The translations under genes and the position numbers were made by a program. From positions 806,001-870,000 of the forward strand of contig NZ_AP023247.1 in assembly GCF_016756535.1 (NCBI RefSeq): 64,000 nt of DNA, given 5' to 3'. This DNA comes from Mesorhizobium sp. 131-2-1 (GTDB lineage Bacteria > Pseudomonadota > Alphaproteobacteria > Rhizobiales > Rhizobiaceae). Positions 16,774-26,867 of this stretch are shown piece after piece; within the stretch, counting starts at the first letter, position 1; each line of letters opens with the position of its first letter. Below the pieces are notes generated by a model, which was not told the DNA's origin, ran no database searches, and was given only the letters and a program-made list of their open reading frames with translations.

Positions 16774-16928
16774 GCAAGAGAGGGAACGCGGTTCCAATTC
16801 AGGCGCCATTTGAGGCATGGATTTGCGGGATTGTGGCATCACGAGGAATTCCGGTTCGCATCGCTGCCTCTGATCGCAATAGCGGCCTTCGTTGCCGGCG
16901 CCGGAGAACGGCGCGAACGCTTATCACT

Positions 16929-17136
16929 TCGTCATTCCAGGGCGAAGGCAGGAGCGAAGCGACGTCGCGGAGACCCTGGAATCCATGCCGTGACTTCCGC
17001 CGACGAATGCATTGGCGCAGAATGAAGGCCATCGCTTCCCAAAAGAGGGTTCTGCACCGTAGGCTACGCTCTGATGTCACGGCATGGATCCCAGGGTCTG
17101 CGCTCCGCTTCGCGTCGCTCCGCCCAGGGATGACGA
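16929..17136. repeat. Repeat family A, short form with two long arms
   Basis: The left arm TCGTCATTCCAGGGCG to ATCCATGCCGTGAC (16929-16993) faces a right arm from GTCACGGCATGGATCCC to GGATGACGA (17076-17136). The spacer again contains TTCTGCACCG. The rest of the 870-bp gap between the Rrf2 gene and tauA shows only the small ORF and the palindrome. Confidence 0.8.
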
Positions 17137-17352
17137 AGCTCGGAGGCTTCGGCCAATCGCGGACCGTCCCGCTCCTGCAACCAGCCACCGACGCTTGGCC
17201 AATCCCAACCACCTTTCCGTTCCCTCCGCCCATCGCCAGCAGCTTTTTTCCGCTCACCCCGCTTCGGTTGAAAGAATTTAACTCCACAAACCCGATAGAA
17301 TTAGCTGACTATGAAAAGGCAATCCTGTTTCTCGCCTTTTATGGAGCCTTTC

Positions 17353-18366
17353 ATGTCAACCATTTCACGACGCATTGTCCTGCTGTCGTCGGCCGCACTC
17401 GCCGGCGCTGCCTTCCTCGGTCCGGCGCAGGCCGACGACCTCAAGATCACTATCGGCTACCAGACGGTGGTCGAACCCTCGAAAGTGGCGCAGGCCGACG
17501 GCACCTATGAGAAGGCGACCAAGGCCGCGATCGACTGGCGGAAATTCGATTCCGGCGCCGACGTGATCGCCGCCGTCGCTTCCGGCTCGGTCGATATCGG
17601 CTATGTCGGGTCGAGCCCGCTGGCGGCCGCCGCCAGCCGCGAGCTGCCGATCCAGACCATCTTCATCGTCGGCCTGATCGGCGAATCGGAAGCGCTGGTC
17701 GCCCGCAACGGCGCCGGCATCGAGAAGGTCGCCGACCTCGCTGGCAAGAAGGTGGCGGTGCCGTTCGTCTCGACCACGCATTACAGCCTGCTTGCGGCGC
17801 TGAAGCACGAAAACGTCGATCCGAAGTCGGTCGAGATTCTCAACCTCAGACCGCCGGAAATCGCCGCCGCCTTCGCACGCGGCGACATCGACGCGGCCTA
17901 TGTCTGGGATCCGGCGCTCGGCCAGATCAAGACGACCGGCAAGGTGGTGCTCGATTCCTCGCAGGTCGCCGCCTGGGGCGCGCCGACCTTCGACGCCTGG
18001 ATCGTGCGCACCGACTTCGCCGACAAGCATCCGGAGGCGGTGCGCGACTTCGTCAAGGTGACGGGCGACGCCTATGCCAAGTTCCTGGCCAAGCCCGACG
18101 CGTGGTCGGTGTCGTCGCCCGAGGCCGCCAAGATCGCCAAGCTCACCGGCGCCAAGGTGGAGGAGGTGCCGCAACTGCTCAAGGGCTACGTCTTCCCGAC
18201 GCTCGAGGAGCAGGCTTCCGACAAGTTCCTCGGCGGCGGCACCGTCAAGGCGATCGAGGCGGCGTCGGCCTTCCTCAAGGAGCAGGGCAAGATCGACGCC
18301 GTGCTGCCCGACTACTCGAAATATGTGTCGTCGAAATATGTCAGCGAGGCGCTGGCCTCGAACTGA
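17353..18366 (+). CDS. tauA: Taurine ABC transporter, substrate-binding protein
   Basis: The 337-residue periplasmic binding protein has a signal peptide (MSTISRRIVLLSSAALAG, cleavage near QADD at about 27). It follows E. coli TauA closely in memory-based comparison: VDWRKFDSGA-like IDWRKFDSGADVI, GSSPLA, VPFVSTTHYSLLAALKH, and WGAPTFDAWIVR. It captures taurine or a similar sulfonate for TauBC. ATG 17353 was chosen because GGAG is seven bases upstream; an in-frame ATG at 17311 would spoil the signal peptide. It is first in a tauABC set. Confidence 0.92.
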   Translation: MSTISRRIVLLSSAALAGAAFLGPAQADDLKITIGYQTVVEPSKVAQADGTYEKATKAAIDWRKFDSGADVIAAVASGSVDIGYVGSSPLAAAASRELPIQTIFIVGLIGESEALVARNGAGIEKVADLAGKKVAVPFVSTTHYSLLAALKHENVDPKSVEILNLRPPEIAAAFARGDIDAAYVWDPALGQIKTTGKVVLDSSQVAAWGAPTFDAWIVRTDFADKHPEAVRDFVKVTGDAYAKFLAKPDAWSVSSPEAAKIAKLTGAKVEEVPQLLKGYVFPTLEEQASDKFLGGGTVKAIEAASAFLKEQGKIDAVLPDYSKYVSSKYVSEALASN

Positions 18367-18520
18367 GGCATGGGCCTGGAACTGGCCTCCGGTTCCGGAC
18401 GTGCACTATCCCAAACGCGCGTCCTCTTCCCTGACGCCGCGCGCTGCCTGCCCCGAGACCGTCGACGAGGATCGGTTCCGGGGCAGGCGGAACTTTTGCT
18501 CTCAACCTCCGGAGCAGCCG

Positions 18521-19294
18521 ATGTCGCATCTCGTGCTCGACAAGGTCTCGGTCCACTATGACGGCCAGGCCGCACCCGCCATCGAGCGTGTCTCGCTCGA
18601 CATGGCCAAGGGCGATTTCGTCGTGTTGGTCGGCCGCTCCGGCTGCGGCAAGACCTCGCTGCTCAATGTCGCCGCCGGCCTGGTCGAACCGGCGCGCGGC
18701 GCGGCCTCGATCGGCGGCAGGCCAATCACCGCGCCCGGACCGGACCGCGCCGTCGTGTTCCAGAACGACGCGCTGTTTCCCTGGCTGACGGCGCGGGAAA
18801 ATGTGGCCTTCGCGCTTCGGCTGCGTGGCGTTCATCCTCAGGAACGGGCACGGCGCGCCGACGCGCTGCTGAAACTGGTCAAGCTCGACAATGCCGGCGA
18901 CAAGCACATCTGGGAACTGTCCGGCGGCATGCGCCAGCGCATAGGCCTGGCCCGGGCGCTGGCCGCCGAACCGGAATTCCTGCTGCTCGACGAGCCGCTC
19001 GGCGCGCTCGACGCGCTGACGCGCGAGCGCATACAGACGACGCTGCTCGATCTCTGGGCGGCAGCCCAGGTCGGCGTGCTGATGGTCACGCATGGCATCG
19101 AGGAAGCGCTGGTGCTCGCCACCCGCATCGTCGTGCTGGCGCCTGGACCAGGGCGTGTCGTGCGCACATTCGAGACCGGATTCAGCCGGCGCTACGCCGC
19201 CGGCGAACCCATCCGCAGCATCAAGGCCGATTCGGCTTTTGCCGCGGCCCGCGCAGACCTGACCGACGCGATCGTCGAGGGAGAGGCAGCGTGA
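18521..19294 (+). CDS. tauB: Taurine ABC transporter, ATP-binding protein
   Basis: This is an ABC ATPase of 257 residues. Walker A GRSGCGKT is at about 37-44, the Q-loop is in VVFQNDALFPWLT, the signature is LSGGMRQRIGLARAL, Walker B is [12 protein letters not shown] and the H-loop is in MVTHGIEEAL. The LFPWL and GALDALTRE pattern is typical of the nitrate/sulfonate/taurine importer class. ATG 18521 follows GGAGCAGCCG; the open frame extends further upstream, but only into the tauA region. It energises TauAC at the inner membrane. The stop overlaps the tauC start. Confidence 0.92.
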   Translation: MSHLVLDKVSVHYDGQAAPAIERVSLDMAKGDFVVLVGRSGCGKTSLLNVAAGLVEPARGAASIGGRPITAPGPDRAVVFQNDALFPWLTARENVAFALRLRGVHPQERARRADALLKLVKLDNAGDKHIWELSGGMRQRIGLARALAAEPEFLLLDEPLGALDALTRERIQTTLLDLWAAAQVGVLMVTHGIEEALVLATRIVVLAPGPGRVVRTFETGFSRRYAAGEPIRSIKADSAFAAARADLTDAIVEGEAA

Positions 19295-20151
19295 GCGTGA
19301 CCTCCTACACCGAGCGGCCGACATCCAAGGCGGACGAGACCGACGCGCTCTCCGTGCCGTGGTCACCGTCGCGACCGAAGCGGCGCGGGGTCTCGGCGCG
19401 CGCGGTCAGCGCGGTGACGATATTGGCGGTGCTGGCGGCGTGGACGCTGGCGGCCCGGCTGCAGCTTGTGTCGCCGGTCTTCCTCCCTTCGCCGGCAGCC
19501 GTGTGGGCCAAGTTCGTCTCGGTCGCCCGCGACGGCTTCGTCGACGCGACGCTGGTCCAGCACATTGCCGCCAGCCTCGGCCGCGTGTTCGCCGCACTGG
19601 TCGCGGCGCTGCTGGTCGGCGTTCCGGTCGGCCTTGCCATCGGCATCAGCACCATCGGGCGCGGCATCTTCGATCCGCTGCTCGAGTTTCTGCGGCCAAT
19701 CCCGCCGCTCGCCTATTTGCCGCTGGTCGTCATCTGGTTCGGCATCGGCGAGCCGTCGAAGATCCTGGTGATCACGATTGCCATGCTGGCGCCGGTGGCG
19801 CTGTCGACGGCGTCCGGCGTGCGCGGCGTCTCGCAGGAGCGCATCAACGCGGCGCGCTCGCTCGGCGCCACGCGCACGCAGCTTGTCCGCCACGTTATCC
19901 TGCCCAGCGCGCTGCCCTCCATCCTCACCGGCCTGCGCATCGCGCTCGGCGCCGGCTGGTCGACGCTGGTCGCCGCCGAGCTGGTAGCGGCGACGCGCGG
20001 GCTCGGCTTCATGATCCAGTCGGCGGCCCAGTTCCTCGTCACCGACGTCGTCGTGATGGGCATACTGGTGATCGCGGCCATCGCCTTCGTGCTGGAATTC
20101 ATCATCCGCCGGATCGAGCGCGTGCTCGTTCCCTGGGCGGGACGGGAGTGA
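19291..20151 (+). CDS. tauC: Taurine ABC transporter, permease
   Basis: The 286-residue integral membrane protein has about six hydrophobic segments after a polar N-terminus of about 45 residues. The cytoplasmic EAA loop reads NAARSLGATRTQLVRHVILPSALPSILTG, contacting TauB. The GTG start at 19291 overlaps the tauB stop by four bases, implying translational coupling. Family features (IPPLAYLPLVVIWFGIGE) match SsuC/TauC-type permeases. It forms the channel for taurine or related sulfonates. Confidence 0.92.
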   Translation: MSVTSYTERPTSKADETDALSVPWSPSRPKRRGVSARAVSAVTILAVLAAWTLAARLQLVSPVFLPSPAAVWAKFVSVARDGFVDATLVQHIAASLGRVFAALVAALLVGVPVGLAIGISTIGRGIFDPLLEFLRPIPPLAYLPLVVIWFGIGEPSKILVITIAMLAPVALSTASGVRGVSQERINAARSLGATRTQLVRHVILPSALPSILTGLRIALGAGWSTLVAAELVAATRGLGFMIQSAAQFLVTDVVVMGILVIAAIAFVLEFIIRRIERVLVPWAGRE

Positions 20152-20173
20152 CCAACCGGAAAAGCAGGAGAGA

Positions 20174-20365
20174 ATGATGATGACCCATTCCACCGCCGTG
20201 CTGTTCGCCCATGTTGGCAACTGGCTGCTGGCCTGGAACAGGCAGGGCCGGCCGCTCGAGGACCAGCCCAAATCGCCGGTCCCGGTCCGGCTGGACACCG
20301 ACCGCGACCGGCTGCCACCGCGTGACGAGAGTTTTTATTGGGCGTGGCAATACTGGTCGCAGTGA
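20174..20365 (+). CDS. Small protein of unknown function in the sulfonate cluster (63 aa)
   Basis: Three ATG codons in a row follow AGGAGAG, an excellent RBS. The product (VGNWLLAWNRQGRPLEDQP to FYWAWQYWSQ) is rich in Trp and has no signal peptide or membrane span. It lies 22 bp after tauC and before ssuA, so it may be the last gene of the tau transcript. I do not recognise the family. Small size and strong RBS favour a real gene. Confidence 0.6.
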   Translation: MMMTHSTAVLFAHVGNWLLAWNRQGRPLEDQPKSPVPVRLDTDRDRLPPRDESFYWAWQYWSQ

Positions 20366-20510
20366 AGGGGTTGGGTTAGCCACGAAAACCGGAATCCGGC
20401 AGAAAACAATTCCACGCTTTCTAGGCAACTTGCAAAATCGTTCCTCTACTAAATTTATAGACTTACCTAGCCTGATCTCATCTTCCGGCACGCAGCGATG
20501 GAGTGGGATC

Positions 20511-21473
20511 ATGTTCAACCTGACAAGACGCGTTTTCGGCCTCGGCCTGCTGGCGGCGACCGTCGCCCTCGGCACTACCTCCTTCGGCGCCGCCGCCGAG
20601 GACCTCAAGCAGTTCAACATCGGCTACCAGAAGACCGGCCTGCCGGTCATCGCCAGGCAGCAGCAGTTCATCGAGAAGGTGCTTGCCGACAAGGGCGTGA
20701 CGGTCAAATGGGTCGAGTTCACCGCCGGCCCGCCGCTGGTGGAAGCGCTCAACGTCGGCGCCATCGATGTCGGCTGGACCGGCGACGCGCCGCCGATCTT
20801 CGGTCAGTCGGCCGGCGCCAACATCGTCTACGCCGCCGCGCTGCCGTCCAACGGCCAGGGCGAGGCGATCTTCGTCAAGCCGGCCTCGCCGATCCAGTCG
20901 CTCGCCGACCTCAAGGGTAAGCGCATCGGCGTCGGCAAGGGCACCAGCGCGCACAATCTTGTCGTAGCTGCGCTCGAGAAGGCCGGCATCCCCTTCGACC
21001 AGATCACGCCCGTCTATCTCAGCCCCGCCGACGCGGCGGCCGCCTTCGCCAGCGACCAGATCGACGCCTGGGCGGTGTGGGATCCGTTCTTCGCCATCGC
21101 CGAGACGCGCTACCAGCCGCGCGTGCTTGTCCGCTCCAGCGACGTGCTCAAGGTCAACACCTATTTCCTCGCCAACAAGGATTTCGCCAAGGCGCATCCG
21201 GACTTCGTCTCGACGACGATCGCAGCCCTCGGCGAGGCGGCGAAATGGGCCGACCAGAACCGCGACAAGGTGGCCGCGGCGCTGCATGAGGTGACCGGCG
21301 TGCCGCTCGACGCGCAGACGATCGCCGCCAACCGCATCAAGTTCGGCATCTACCCGATCACCGACGAGATCGTCGCCGGCCAGCAGGCGACCGCCGACCG
21401 CTTCTTCAAGCTCGGCCTGATCCCGAAGGCGGTCAGGGTCTCGGACGCCGTATGGACCGCCCCCGGTAACTGA
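20511..21473 (+). CDS. ssuA: Aliphatic sulfonate ABC transporter, substrate-binding protein
   Basis: The 320-residue periplasmic protein has a signal peptide ([21 protein letters not shown], mature from about AAEDLKQF). It matches SsuA features: [55 protein letters not shown] and WAVWDPFFA. It binds alkanesulfonates for import by SsuBC. ATG 20511 was chosen for the GGAG ten bases upstream and the signal peptide. It precedes ssuD by 65 bp. An upstream stretch of AT-rich DNA (20400-20470) probably holds the promoter. Confidence 0.92.
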   Translation: MFNLTRRVFGLGLLAATVALGTTSFGAAAEDLKQFNIGYQKTGLPVIARQQQFIEKVLADKGVTVKWVEFTAGPPLVEALNVGAIDVGWTGDAPPIFGQSAGANIVYAAALPSNGQGEAIFVKPASPIQSLADLKGKRIGVGKGTSAHNLVVAALEKAGIPFDQITPVYLSPADAAAAFASDQIDAWAVWDPFFAIAETRYQPRVLVRSSDVLKVNTYFLANKDFAKAHPDFVSTTIAALGEAAKWADQNRDKVAAALHEVTGVPLDAQTIAANRIKFGIYPITDEIVAGQQATADRFFKLGLIPKAVRVSDAVWTAPGN

Positions 21474-21538
21474 TCTTTTTTCGCCAGCGGCGCCGGGCAG
21501 CACTGTCCGGCGCCGCCTCCGCTTGGACCTCATCCCCG

Positions 21539-22705
21539 ATGGAAGCCATGACAACCAACGCCGCGCCGCTCGATTTCTTCTGGTTCATCCCGACGCATGG
21601 CGACGGCTCCTACCTCGGCTCGGAGAAGCAGCAGCGGCCGCCGGAGTTCGGCTACTTCAAGGAGATCGCGCAGGCCGTCGACCGGCTTGGCTTTCCGGGC
21701 GTGCTGCTGCCGACCGGCCAGAACTGTGAGGATTCCTGGATCACCGCCACCGGCCTGGCGACGCTGACCGAGAAGCTGAAATTCCTGGTGGCGCTCAGGC
21801 CCGGCGTGACGCTGCCGACCTTCGCCGCGCGCCAGACCGCGGCGCTCGACCGGCTGAGCAATGGCCGCCTGCTGCTCAATGTCGTGGTCGGCGGCAATCC
21901 GACCGAGCTTGCCGGCGACGGCGTGTTCCTGCCGCATGACGAGCGCTATGCGCAGGCGCGCGAATTCCTCACCATCTGGCGCGGCCTGGTGTCCGGCGAG
22001 CGGGTGAATTTCGACGGCAAGCATTACCGCGTCGAGAACGGCCGGCTCGACCTTCTGCCGCTGCAGGAACGGCCGCCGCTCTATTTCGGCGGCTCTTCCG
22101 ATGCCGGACAGGAGCTCGCCGCCGATCTGGTCGACATGTACCTGACCTGGGGCGAGCCGCCGGCGCAGGTCGCCGAGAAGATCGCCTCGGCGCGCGACAA
22201 GGCCGCAGCGCGCGGCCGCAAGCTGCGCTTCGGCATCAGGCTGCATTTCATCGTCCGCGAGACCGAGGCGGAGGCCTGGAGCGCCGCCGAACGCCTGATC
22301 AGCCATGTCACCGACGCGCAGATCGAGAACGCGCAGGCGCGCTTCCTCAAGGAAATGGATTCGGTCGGGCAGCGGCGCATGGCGGAACTGCATGGCGGCC
22401 GCCGCGACAGGCTGGTCGTCTCGCCCAACCTGTGGGCCGGCGTCGGCCTGGTGCGCGGCGGCGCGGGCACGGCGCTGGTCGGCACGCCGGACCAGATCGT
22501 CGAGCGCATCCGCGAATACCAGGCGATCGGCATCGACACCATCATCGGCTCCGGCTACCCGCATCTGGAGGAAGCCTACCGCGTCGCCGAACTCTTGTTC
22601 CCGCGCCTCGGACTCGGCACAAAGCGGCTCAACGCCCACCGAGACATTGCCAACGAATTCTCGGTCGGCTTCCACGGCGCCAACCGCCTGCAGGCCTCGT
22701 CATGA
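21539..22705 (+). CDS. ssuD: FMNH2-dependent alkanesulfonate monooxygenase
   Basis: The 388-residue bacterial luciferase-like TIM-barrel protein shows SsuD hallmarks: [16 protein letters not shown] at the start, [27 protein letters not shown] and the flexible-loop Arg region ([32 protein letters not shown]). With FMNH2 and O2 it cleaves the C-S bond to release sulfite and an aldehyde. No ssuE flavin reductase gene is in the window, so one must be elsewhere. The start could be ATG 21539 or 21548. The stop overlaps ssuC by four bases. Confidence 0.93.
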   Translation: MEAMTTNAAPLDFFWFIPTHGDGSYLGSEKQQRPPEFGYFKEIAQAVDRLGFPGVLLPTGQNCEDSWITATGLATLTEKLKFLVALRPGVTLPTFAARQTAALDRLSNGRLLLNVVVGGNPTELAGDGVFLPHDERYAQAREFLTIWRGLVSGERVNFDGKHYRVENGRLDLLPLQERPPLYFGGSSDAGQELAADLVDMYLTWGEPPAQVAEKIASARDKAAARGRKLRFGIRLHFIVRETEAEAWSAAERLISHVTDAQIENAQARFLKEMDSVGQRRMAELHGGRRDRLVVSPNLWAGVGLVRGGAGTALVGTPDQIVERIREYQAIGIDTIIGSGYPHLEEAYRVAELLFPRLGLGTKRLNAHRDIANEFSVGFHGANRLQASS

Positions 22706-23490
22706 GCCTCGCCGCGCGCCTCACCGCGCCTCTCGGCAGGAACGGCATTGGCTGGCTGCTGCCAGCAGCGATCATCGCCGGCTGGGAGATCGCCAGCCGC
22801 GCCGGCCTCATGCCGGCCAACGTACTGCCGGCGCCGAGCGCGGTGGCGGAAGCCTTCTGGCGGCTGACGCTCTCCGGCGAACTGATCCGCAACATCGGCG
22901 TCTCCACGGCGCGCGCGCTGTCCGGCTTTGCCATTGGCGGCTCGATCGGCTTCGCGCTGGGGCTGGCCAACGGGCTGTCGCGGCTCAGCCGCGGCCTGAC
23001 CGACACGACGCTGCAGATGATCCGCAACATCCCGCATCTGGCGCTGATCCCACTGGTTATCCTCTGGTTCGGCATCGACGAGGAGGCCAAACTCTTCCTG
23101 GTGGCGCTCGGCGTGTTCTTCCCGATCTACGTCAACACGCTGCTCGGCATCCAGGGCGTCGACCCGCATCTGGTCGAGATGGGCCGGGTCTACGGCATGG
23201 ACCGGCGCGCGCTGTTCGGGCGTGTGATCCTGCCCGGCGCGCTGCCTTCGATCTTCGTCGGCCTGCGCTATGCGCTGGGCATCATGTGGCTGACGCTGAT
23301 CGTGGCCGAGACGATCTCGGCCAGCTCCGGCCTCGGCTACATGGCCATGCAGGCGCGCGAGTTCCTGCTGATCGACGTGGTCGTGCTGTCGATCCTGATC
23401 TACGCGCTGCTCGGCAAGCTCGCCGACAGCCTCGCCCGCCTGCTCGAGCGGCTGTCGCTCGGCTGGCACCCCGCGTTCCAGAACGGATGA
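22702..23490 (+). CDS. ssuC: Aliphatic sulfonate ABC transporter, permease
   Basis: The 262-residue membrane protein has about six spans. The EAA loop is [29 protein letters not shown], and [18 protein letters not shown] is typical of SsuC. ATG 22702 overlaps the ssuD stop (ATGA). It works with SsuA and SsuB to import alkanesulfonates. Confidence 0.92.
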   Translation: MSLAARLTAPLGRNGIGWLLPAAIIAGWEIASRAGLMPANVLPAPSAVAEAFWRLTLSGELIRNIGVSTARALSGFAIGGSIGFALGLANGLSRLSRGLTDTTLQMIRNIPHLALIPLVILWFGIDEEAKLFLVALGVFFPIYVNTLLGIQGVDPHLVEMGRVYGMDRRALFGRVILPGALPSIFVGLRYALGIMWLTLIVAETISASSGLGYMAMQAREFLLIDVVVLSILIYALLGKLADSLARLLERLSLGWHPAFQNG

Positions 23491-23497
23491 GCTTTCG

Positions 23498-24289
23498 ATG
23501 CCTGCCGCCAGCCTGACCGCCGTCCGCGCCTTCGTCGCCACGCCAACGCCGGCGCGCCCGACGAGATCCGTCGAGGGACGGCGGGCCTTCGCCTTCAAGG
23601 GCGCGGGGAAACGCTTCGGCGACAAGCTGGTGCTCGACGGCATCGACCTCGACGTCCCGGCCGGGCAGTTCCTCGCCGTCATCGGCAAGAGCGGCTGCGG
23701 CAAGAGCACGCTGCTTCGGCTGCTCGCCGGGCTCGATCGGCCGACGGCGGGCTCGCTGACGCTGGGCGCCGAGGAGGAAGGCCGCACGCGCTTCATGTTC
23801 CAGGAGCCGCGGCTGTTGCCCTGGGCCAGCGTGGCGAAGAATGTCGAGGTCGGGCTGACCGGCCTCGCCGCCGGCAGGGAAGCGCGGCAGCGCGCGCTGG
23901 CCCTGCTCGGCAAGGTCGGTCTCGCCGACCGCGCCGACGAATGGCCCTCGGTGCTGTCCGGCGGCCAGAAGCAGCGCGTGGCGCTCGCCCGCGCGCTGGT
24001 CGGCCAGCCGCGCATCCTGGCGCTGGACGAGCCGCTCGGCGCGCTCGACGCATTGACCCGCATCGAAATGCAGCAGCTTCTGGAACGCATCTGGCTCGAT
24101 CAGAAATTCACCGCCGTGCTGGTGACGCATGACGTCGCCGAGGCCGTCGCGCTGGCCGACCGGGTGGTGGTGATCGGCGAAGGACGGATCGCGCTCGACC
24201 TCGATGTGCCGGTGGCGCGGCCGCGCCGGCGCGGCTCGGTCGAGCTCGCGAGCATCGAGGGGCGGATCCTCGATCACCTCTTCGCTTAG
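23498..24289 (+). CDS. ssuB: Aliphatic sulfonate ABC transporter, ATP-binding protein
   Basis: This is an ABC ATPase of 263 residues with a 25-residue N-terminal extension before the ATPase core. Walker [10 protein letters not shown] is near 64-72, signature [15 protein letters not shown], Walker [14 protein letters not shown] and H-loop [10 protein letters not shown]. The [12 protein letters not shown]-loop is typical of SsuB. It begins 8 bp after ssuC and closes the ssuADCB order. The short distances imply one operon. Confidence 0.92.
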   Translation: MPAASLTAVRAFVATPTPARPTRSVEGRRAFAFKGAGKRFGDKLVLDGIDLDVPAGQFLAVIGKSGCGKSTLLRLLAGLDRPTAGSLTLGAEEEGRTRFMFQEPRLLPWASVAKNVEVGLTGLAAGREARQRALALLGKVGLADRADEWPSVLSGGQKQRVALARALVGQPRILALDEPLGALDALTRIEMQQLLERIWLDQKFTAVLVTHDVAEAVALADRVVVIGEGRIALDLDVPVARPRRRGSVELASIEGRILDHLFA

Positions 24290-24296
24290 GCTATGT

Positions 24297-24315
24297 CGGC
24301 ATCCATGTGATGCCG
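24297..24315. terminator. Hairpin between convergent genes
   Basis: A 7-bp perfect stem CGGCATC/GATGCCG with loop CATGT lies 8 bp after ssuB and 5 bp after the stop of the convergent small membrane gene. It may end both transcripts, though no T-tract is seen. Confidence 0.4.
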
Positions 24316-24319
24316 GCGG

Positions 24320-24505
24320 TCAGATGCGGGAGCGGCTCGCCCAACCGAGTCCGAGCAGCCCCACCAGCATCGTCAGTATTCCGATATAGAGCCAATGCGT
24401 CTGGCCGGTCATGAAGCTCCCCCGGACAAGACCGAGACCCTGAAGGGACCAGAGCAGGCCGATCGCAAAGACAATCAGCGCCAGAACAAACCGCATCAGT
24501 CGCAT
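24320..24505 (-). CDS. Small two-span membrane protein
   Basis: The 61-residue protein starts MRLMRFVLALIVFAIGLLWS, with a second hydrophobic span (WLYIGILTMLVGLLGLGW) and a basic tail. The GLLWSLQGLGLVRGSFMTGQ linker is a pattern I recall from small conserved inner-membrane proteins of proteobacteria. The function is unknown. It lies convergent to ssuB. An RBS-like GGGAA precedes the ATG. Confidence 0.7.
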   Translation of the reverse strand: MRLMRFVLALIVFAIGLLWSLQGLGLVRGSFMTGQTHWLYIGILTMLVGLLGLGWASRSRI

Positions 24506-24813
24506 CGGTGGAATTCCCTTCCCAAGTCGATCGTCAACTCAGTCACGGCGGCAATGAAAGAGCAGAAGGAAGCGATCCAATCGCACCCGTCTGTACTTGC
24601 GTATTGATGCCCGATCTAGCCTGACAAGACCAGAAGACTGGTGCGAATGACCATCGAAAATACGCCGCCCGGGCGGCAAGACTCATGACAAACTGTTTCC
24701 CGGCGACTCCAAACGTGTGCCATTGCCATGGAACCGCCAGATGACGGCCGCATTTCCTGCCTTAATTCATTCTTAACGGCTGGGGTCTGTCCAAACGGAG
24801 CCATTCCCCAAAG
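24506..24813. other. Intergenic region
   Basis: This is a 308-bp gap between the divergent small membrane gene and rlpA. It should hold both promoters. An AT-richer part (24755-24790, CCTTAATTCATTCTTAACGG) precedes rlpA. I see no gene or repeat. Confidence 0.4.
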
Positions 24814-25173
24814 ATGATGAAGACAAAACAGACCGCGCTTGTCGCGGTAACGGTAGCGGCTGGCCTGATGGTCGGCGCCTCCGCCTCGTCCGCCGCCGCG
24901 CAATGCGGCCGCGCCTCCTGGTACGCGCTGCACTCCCGCACCGCTTCCGGGGAGCGTATGAACCCGTCGGCGCTGACCGCCGCGCACCGCACCTTGCCCT
25001 TCGGCACCAAGCTCAAGGTCACCAACAAGAACAACGGCCGCAGTGTCGTCGTGCGCATCAACGACCGCGGCCCGTTCATCAAGGGGCGCGTGCTCGATCT
25101 CTCCAAGGGCGCAGCCAGCCAGCTCGGATTCATCGGCTCGGGCCACACCGCCGTGTGCATGGCGCGCGTGTGA
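24814..25173 (+). CDS. rlpA: RlpA-like septal ring lytic transglycosylase family protein (short)
   Basis: The 119-residue secreted protein has a signal peptide to about residue 29 (ASSAAAQCG). A single double-psi beta-barrel domain follows: [38 protein letters not shown] and [20 protein letters not shown], with the conserved Asp of NDRGPF. Family members act on or bind peptidoglycan, RlpA proper on denuded glycan at the septum. This protein lacks the C-terminal SPOR domain and the lipobox, so it is a short periplasmic relative. Its cysteines in QCG and VCM might form a disulfide. Confidence 0.82.
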   Translation: MMKTKQTALVAVTVAAGLMVGASASSAAAQCGRASWYALHSRTASGERMNPSALTAAHRTLPFGTKLKVTNKNNGRSVVVRINDRGPFIKGRVLDLSKGAASQLGFIGSGHTAVCMARV

Positions 25174-25183
25174 TATGTCTGAC

Positions 25184-25207
25184 ATGTCCGGCAAGGGGGC
25201 CGGACAT
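25184..25207 (+). terminator. Terminator of rlpA
   Basis: A 9-bp perfect stem (ATGTCCGGC/GCCGGACAT) with AAGGGG loop follows the rlpA stop by 10 bp and runs into ATTTCC. Confidence 0.6.
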
Positions 25208-25408
25208 ATTTCCTACACACTTCGGCAACGCACAGTGAGCCGGCTCGGCCGTTCAAGGCGGATTTCCAACGCTTTAGACGAAAGAAGCATTGATCACTCG
25301 ACATGACGTATTGCATCGCAACAATATCTTGTTAACCTCGCCGCGAGACATTCAAGGCTCGGCGCTGCTCGTCGTTCTTTGGTGGCAGGCAGCAGCGGGG
25401 TCTTCTCG

Positions 25409-26686
25409 ATGTACTACCAGCTCTACGAAATGAACCACGCTGCGCTGCAGCCCGCCCGCGTCTATGCCGACGCGGTGCGGATGTTCTACACCAACCCGCT
25501 CAACCCGATCTCGCACACGCCCTGGGGCCGCTCGGTCGCGGCGACCGCCGAACTGTTCGAGCGCACGACGCGCCGCTACGGCAAGCCGCAATTCGGCCTG
25601 ACCAAGACCACGGTCGACTGGAAGACCGTCGACGTCAGCGAAAAGACCGTGTGGTCGAAGCCTTTCTGCAACCTGATCCGTTTCGAGCGGGCCGTTCCCG
25701 CCGGGCGCAAGCCCGATCCGAAGCTTCTGATCGTGGCGCCGATGTCGGGCCACTACGCGACGCTGCTGCGCGGCACGGTGGAGGCGATGCTGCCCTATGC
25801 CGACGTGCACATCACCGACTGGGTCGATGCGCGTATGGTGCCGGTCGCCGAGGGCAGCTTCGATCTCGACGACTATATCGACTACATCATCGAGATGTTC
25901 CACGCGCTCGGGCCCGACACCCATGTGATGGCGGTGTGCCAGCCTTCGGTGCCGGTGCTGGCGGCGGTGGCGCTGATGGAAAGGAGGGGCGACCCCTTCG
26001 TGCCCTCGACCATGACGCTGATGGGCGGGCCGATTGACACGAGGCGCAACCCGACGGCGGTGAATTTGCTTGCCGAGCAGAAGGGCATCGGCTGGTTCCG
26101 CGACAACGTCATCATGCAGGCGCCGTGGCCGGTGCCCGGCTTCGGCCGCGAGGTCTACCCCGGCTTCCTGCAGCTTTCGGGCTTCATGAGCATGAATCTC
26201 GACCGCCACATCATCGCCCACAAGGACTTCTTCATGCACCTTGTGAAGCATGATGGCGACAACGCCGAGAAGCACCGCGATTTCTACGACGAATATCTGG
26301 CGGTGATGGACCTGACGGCGGAATTCTACCTGCAGACGGTCGACACTGTGTTCGTGCGCCATGCCTTGCCCAAGGGCGAGATGATGCATCGCGGCGATCC
26401 GGTCGACACCTCGGCGATCCGCAACGTCGCACTGTTCACGGTCGAGGGCGAGAACGACGACATTTCCGGCCTCGGCCAGACCCAGGCCGCGCACGATCTG
26501 TGCGTCAACATCCCGGCCGACCGGCAGGCCCACTACATGCAGCCGGCGGTCGGCCACTACGGCGTCTTCAACGGCTCGCGCTTCCGCTCTGAGATCGTGC
26601 CGCGCATCGTCGATTTCATCACCAGCTACGGCCGCCAGACCCGCGTCGCGGCGAAGCCGAGGCTGGTGCGCTCGGCCAAGGGCTGA
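25409..26686 (+). CDS. phaZ: Intracellular polyhydroxyalkanoate depolymerase
   Basis: The 425-residue cytoplasmic enzyme degrades native PHB granules to mobilise stored carbon. It has no signal peptide and begins MYYQLYEMNHAALQPAR, a typical start of intracellular PhaZ. The nucleophile elbow is V176-C177-Q-P-S, a Cys nucleophile as in the Ralstonia enzyme. The C-terminal VGHYGVFNGSRFR supplies the catalytic His, and an Asp near VEGENDD is probable. It stands alone, with terminator-like DNA upstream. PHB cycling is common in rhizobia. Confidence 0.92.
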   Translation: MYYQLYEMNHAALQPARVYADAVRMFYTNPLNPISHTPWGRSVAATAELFERTTRRYGKPQFGLTKTTVDWKTVDVSEKTVWSKPFCNLIRFERAVPAGRKPDPKLLIVAPMSGHYATLLRGTVEAMLPYADVHITDWVDARMVPVAEGSFDLDDYIDYIIEMFHALGPDTHVMAVCQPSVPVLAAVALMERRGDPFVPSTMTLMGGPIDTRRNPTAVNLLAEQKGIGWFRDNVIMQAPWPVPGFGREVYPGFLQLSGFMSMNLDRHIIAHKDFFMHLVKHDGDNAEKHRDFYDEYLAVMDLTAEFYLQTVDTVFVRHALPKGEMMHRGDPVDTSAIRNVALFTVEGENDDISGLGQTQAAHDLCVNIPADRQAHYMQPAVGHYGVFNGSRFRSEIVPRIVDFITSYGRQTRVAAKPRLVRSAKG

Positions 26687-26867
26687 GCGAGGCGGAAGAT
26701 CGGGGCGCCGTCACGGCAGCCTTCGGCGCGTCCCGGTCGTCCTGTTGCACAAGTGCCGCTGTCAGGATCGCGGAAGTAACCATGCCGCCAATCAGGTCAG
26801 ACTCATAATTGACACGGACTGTAAATCGCCCTTAACGTTTCGTTAACAACAAGGGCGAACGGGGACA

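Noticed and set aside
16746..17510. A 254-codon open frame on the plus strand before tauA
   Set aside because: It runs through two arms of repeat family A and into tauA out of frame; its product has no domain.
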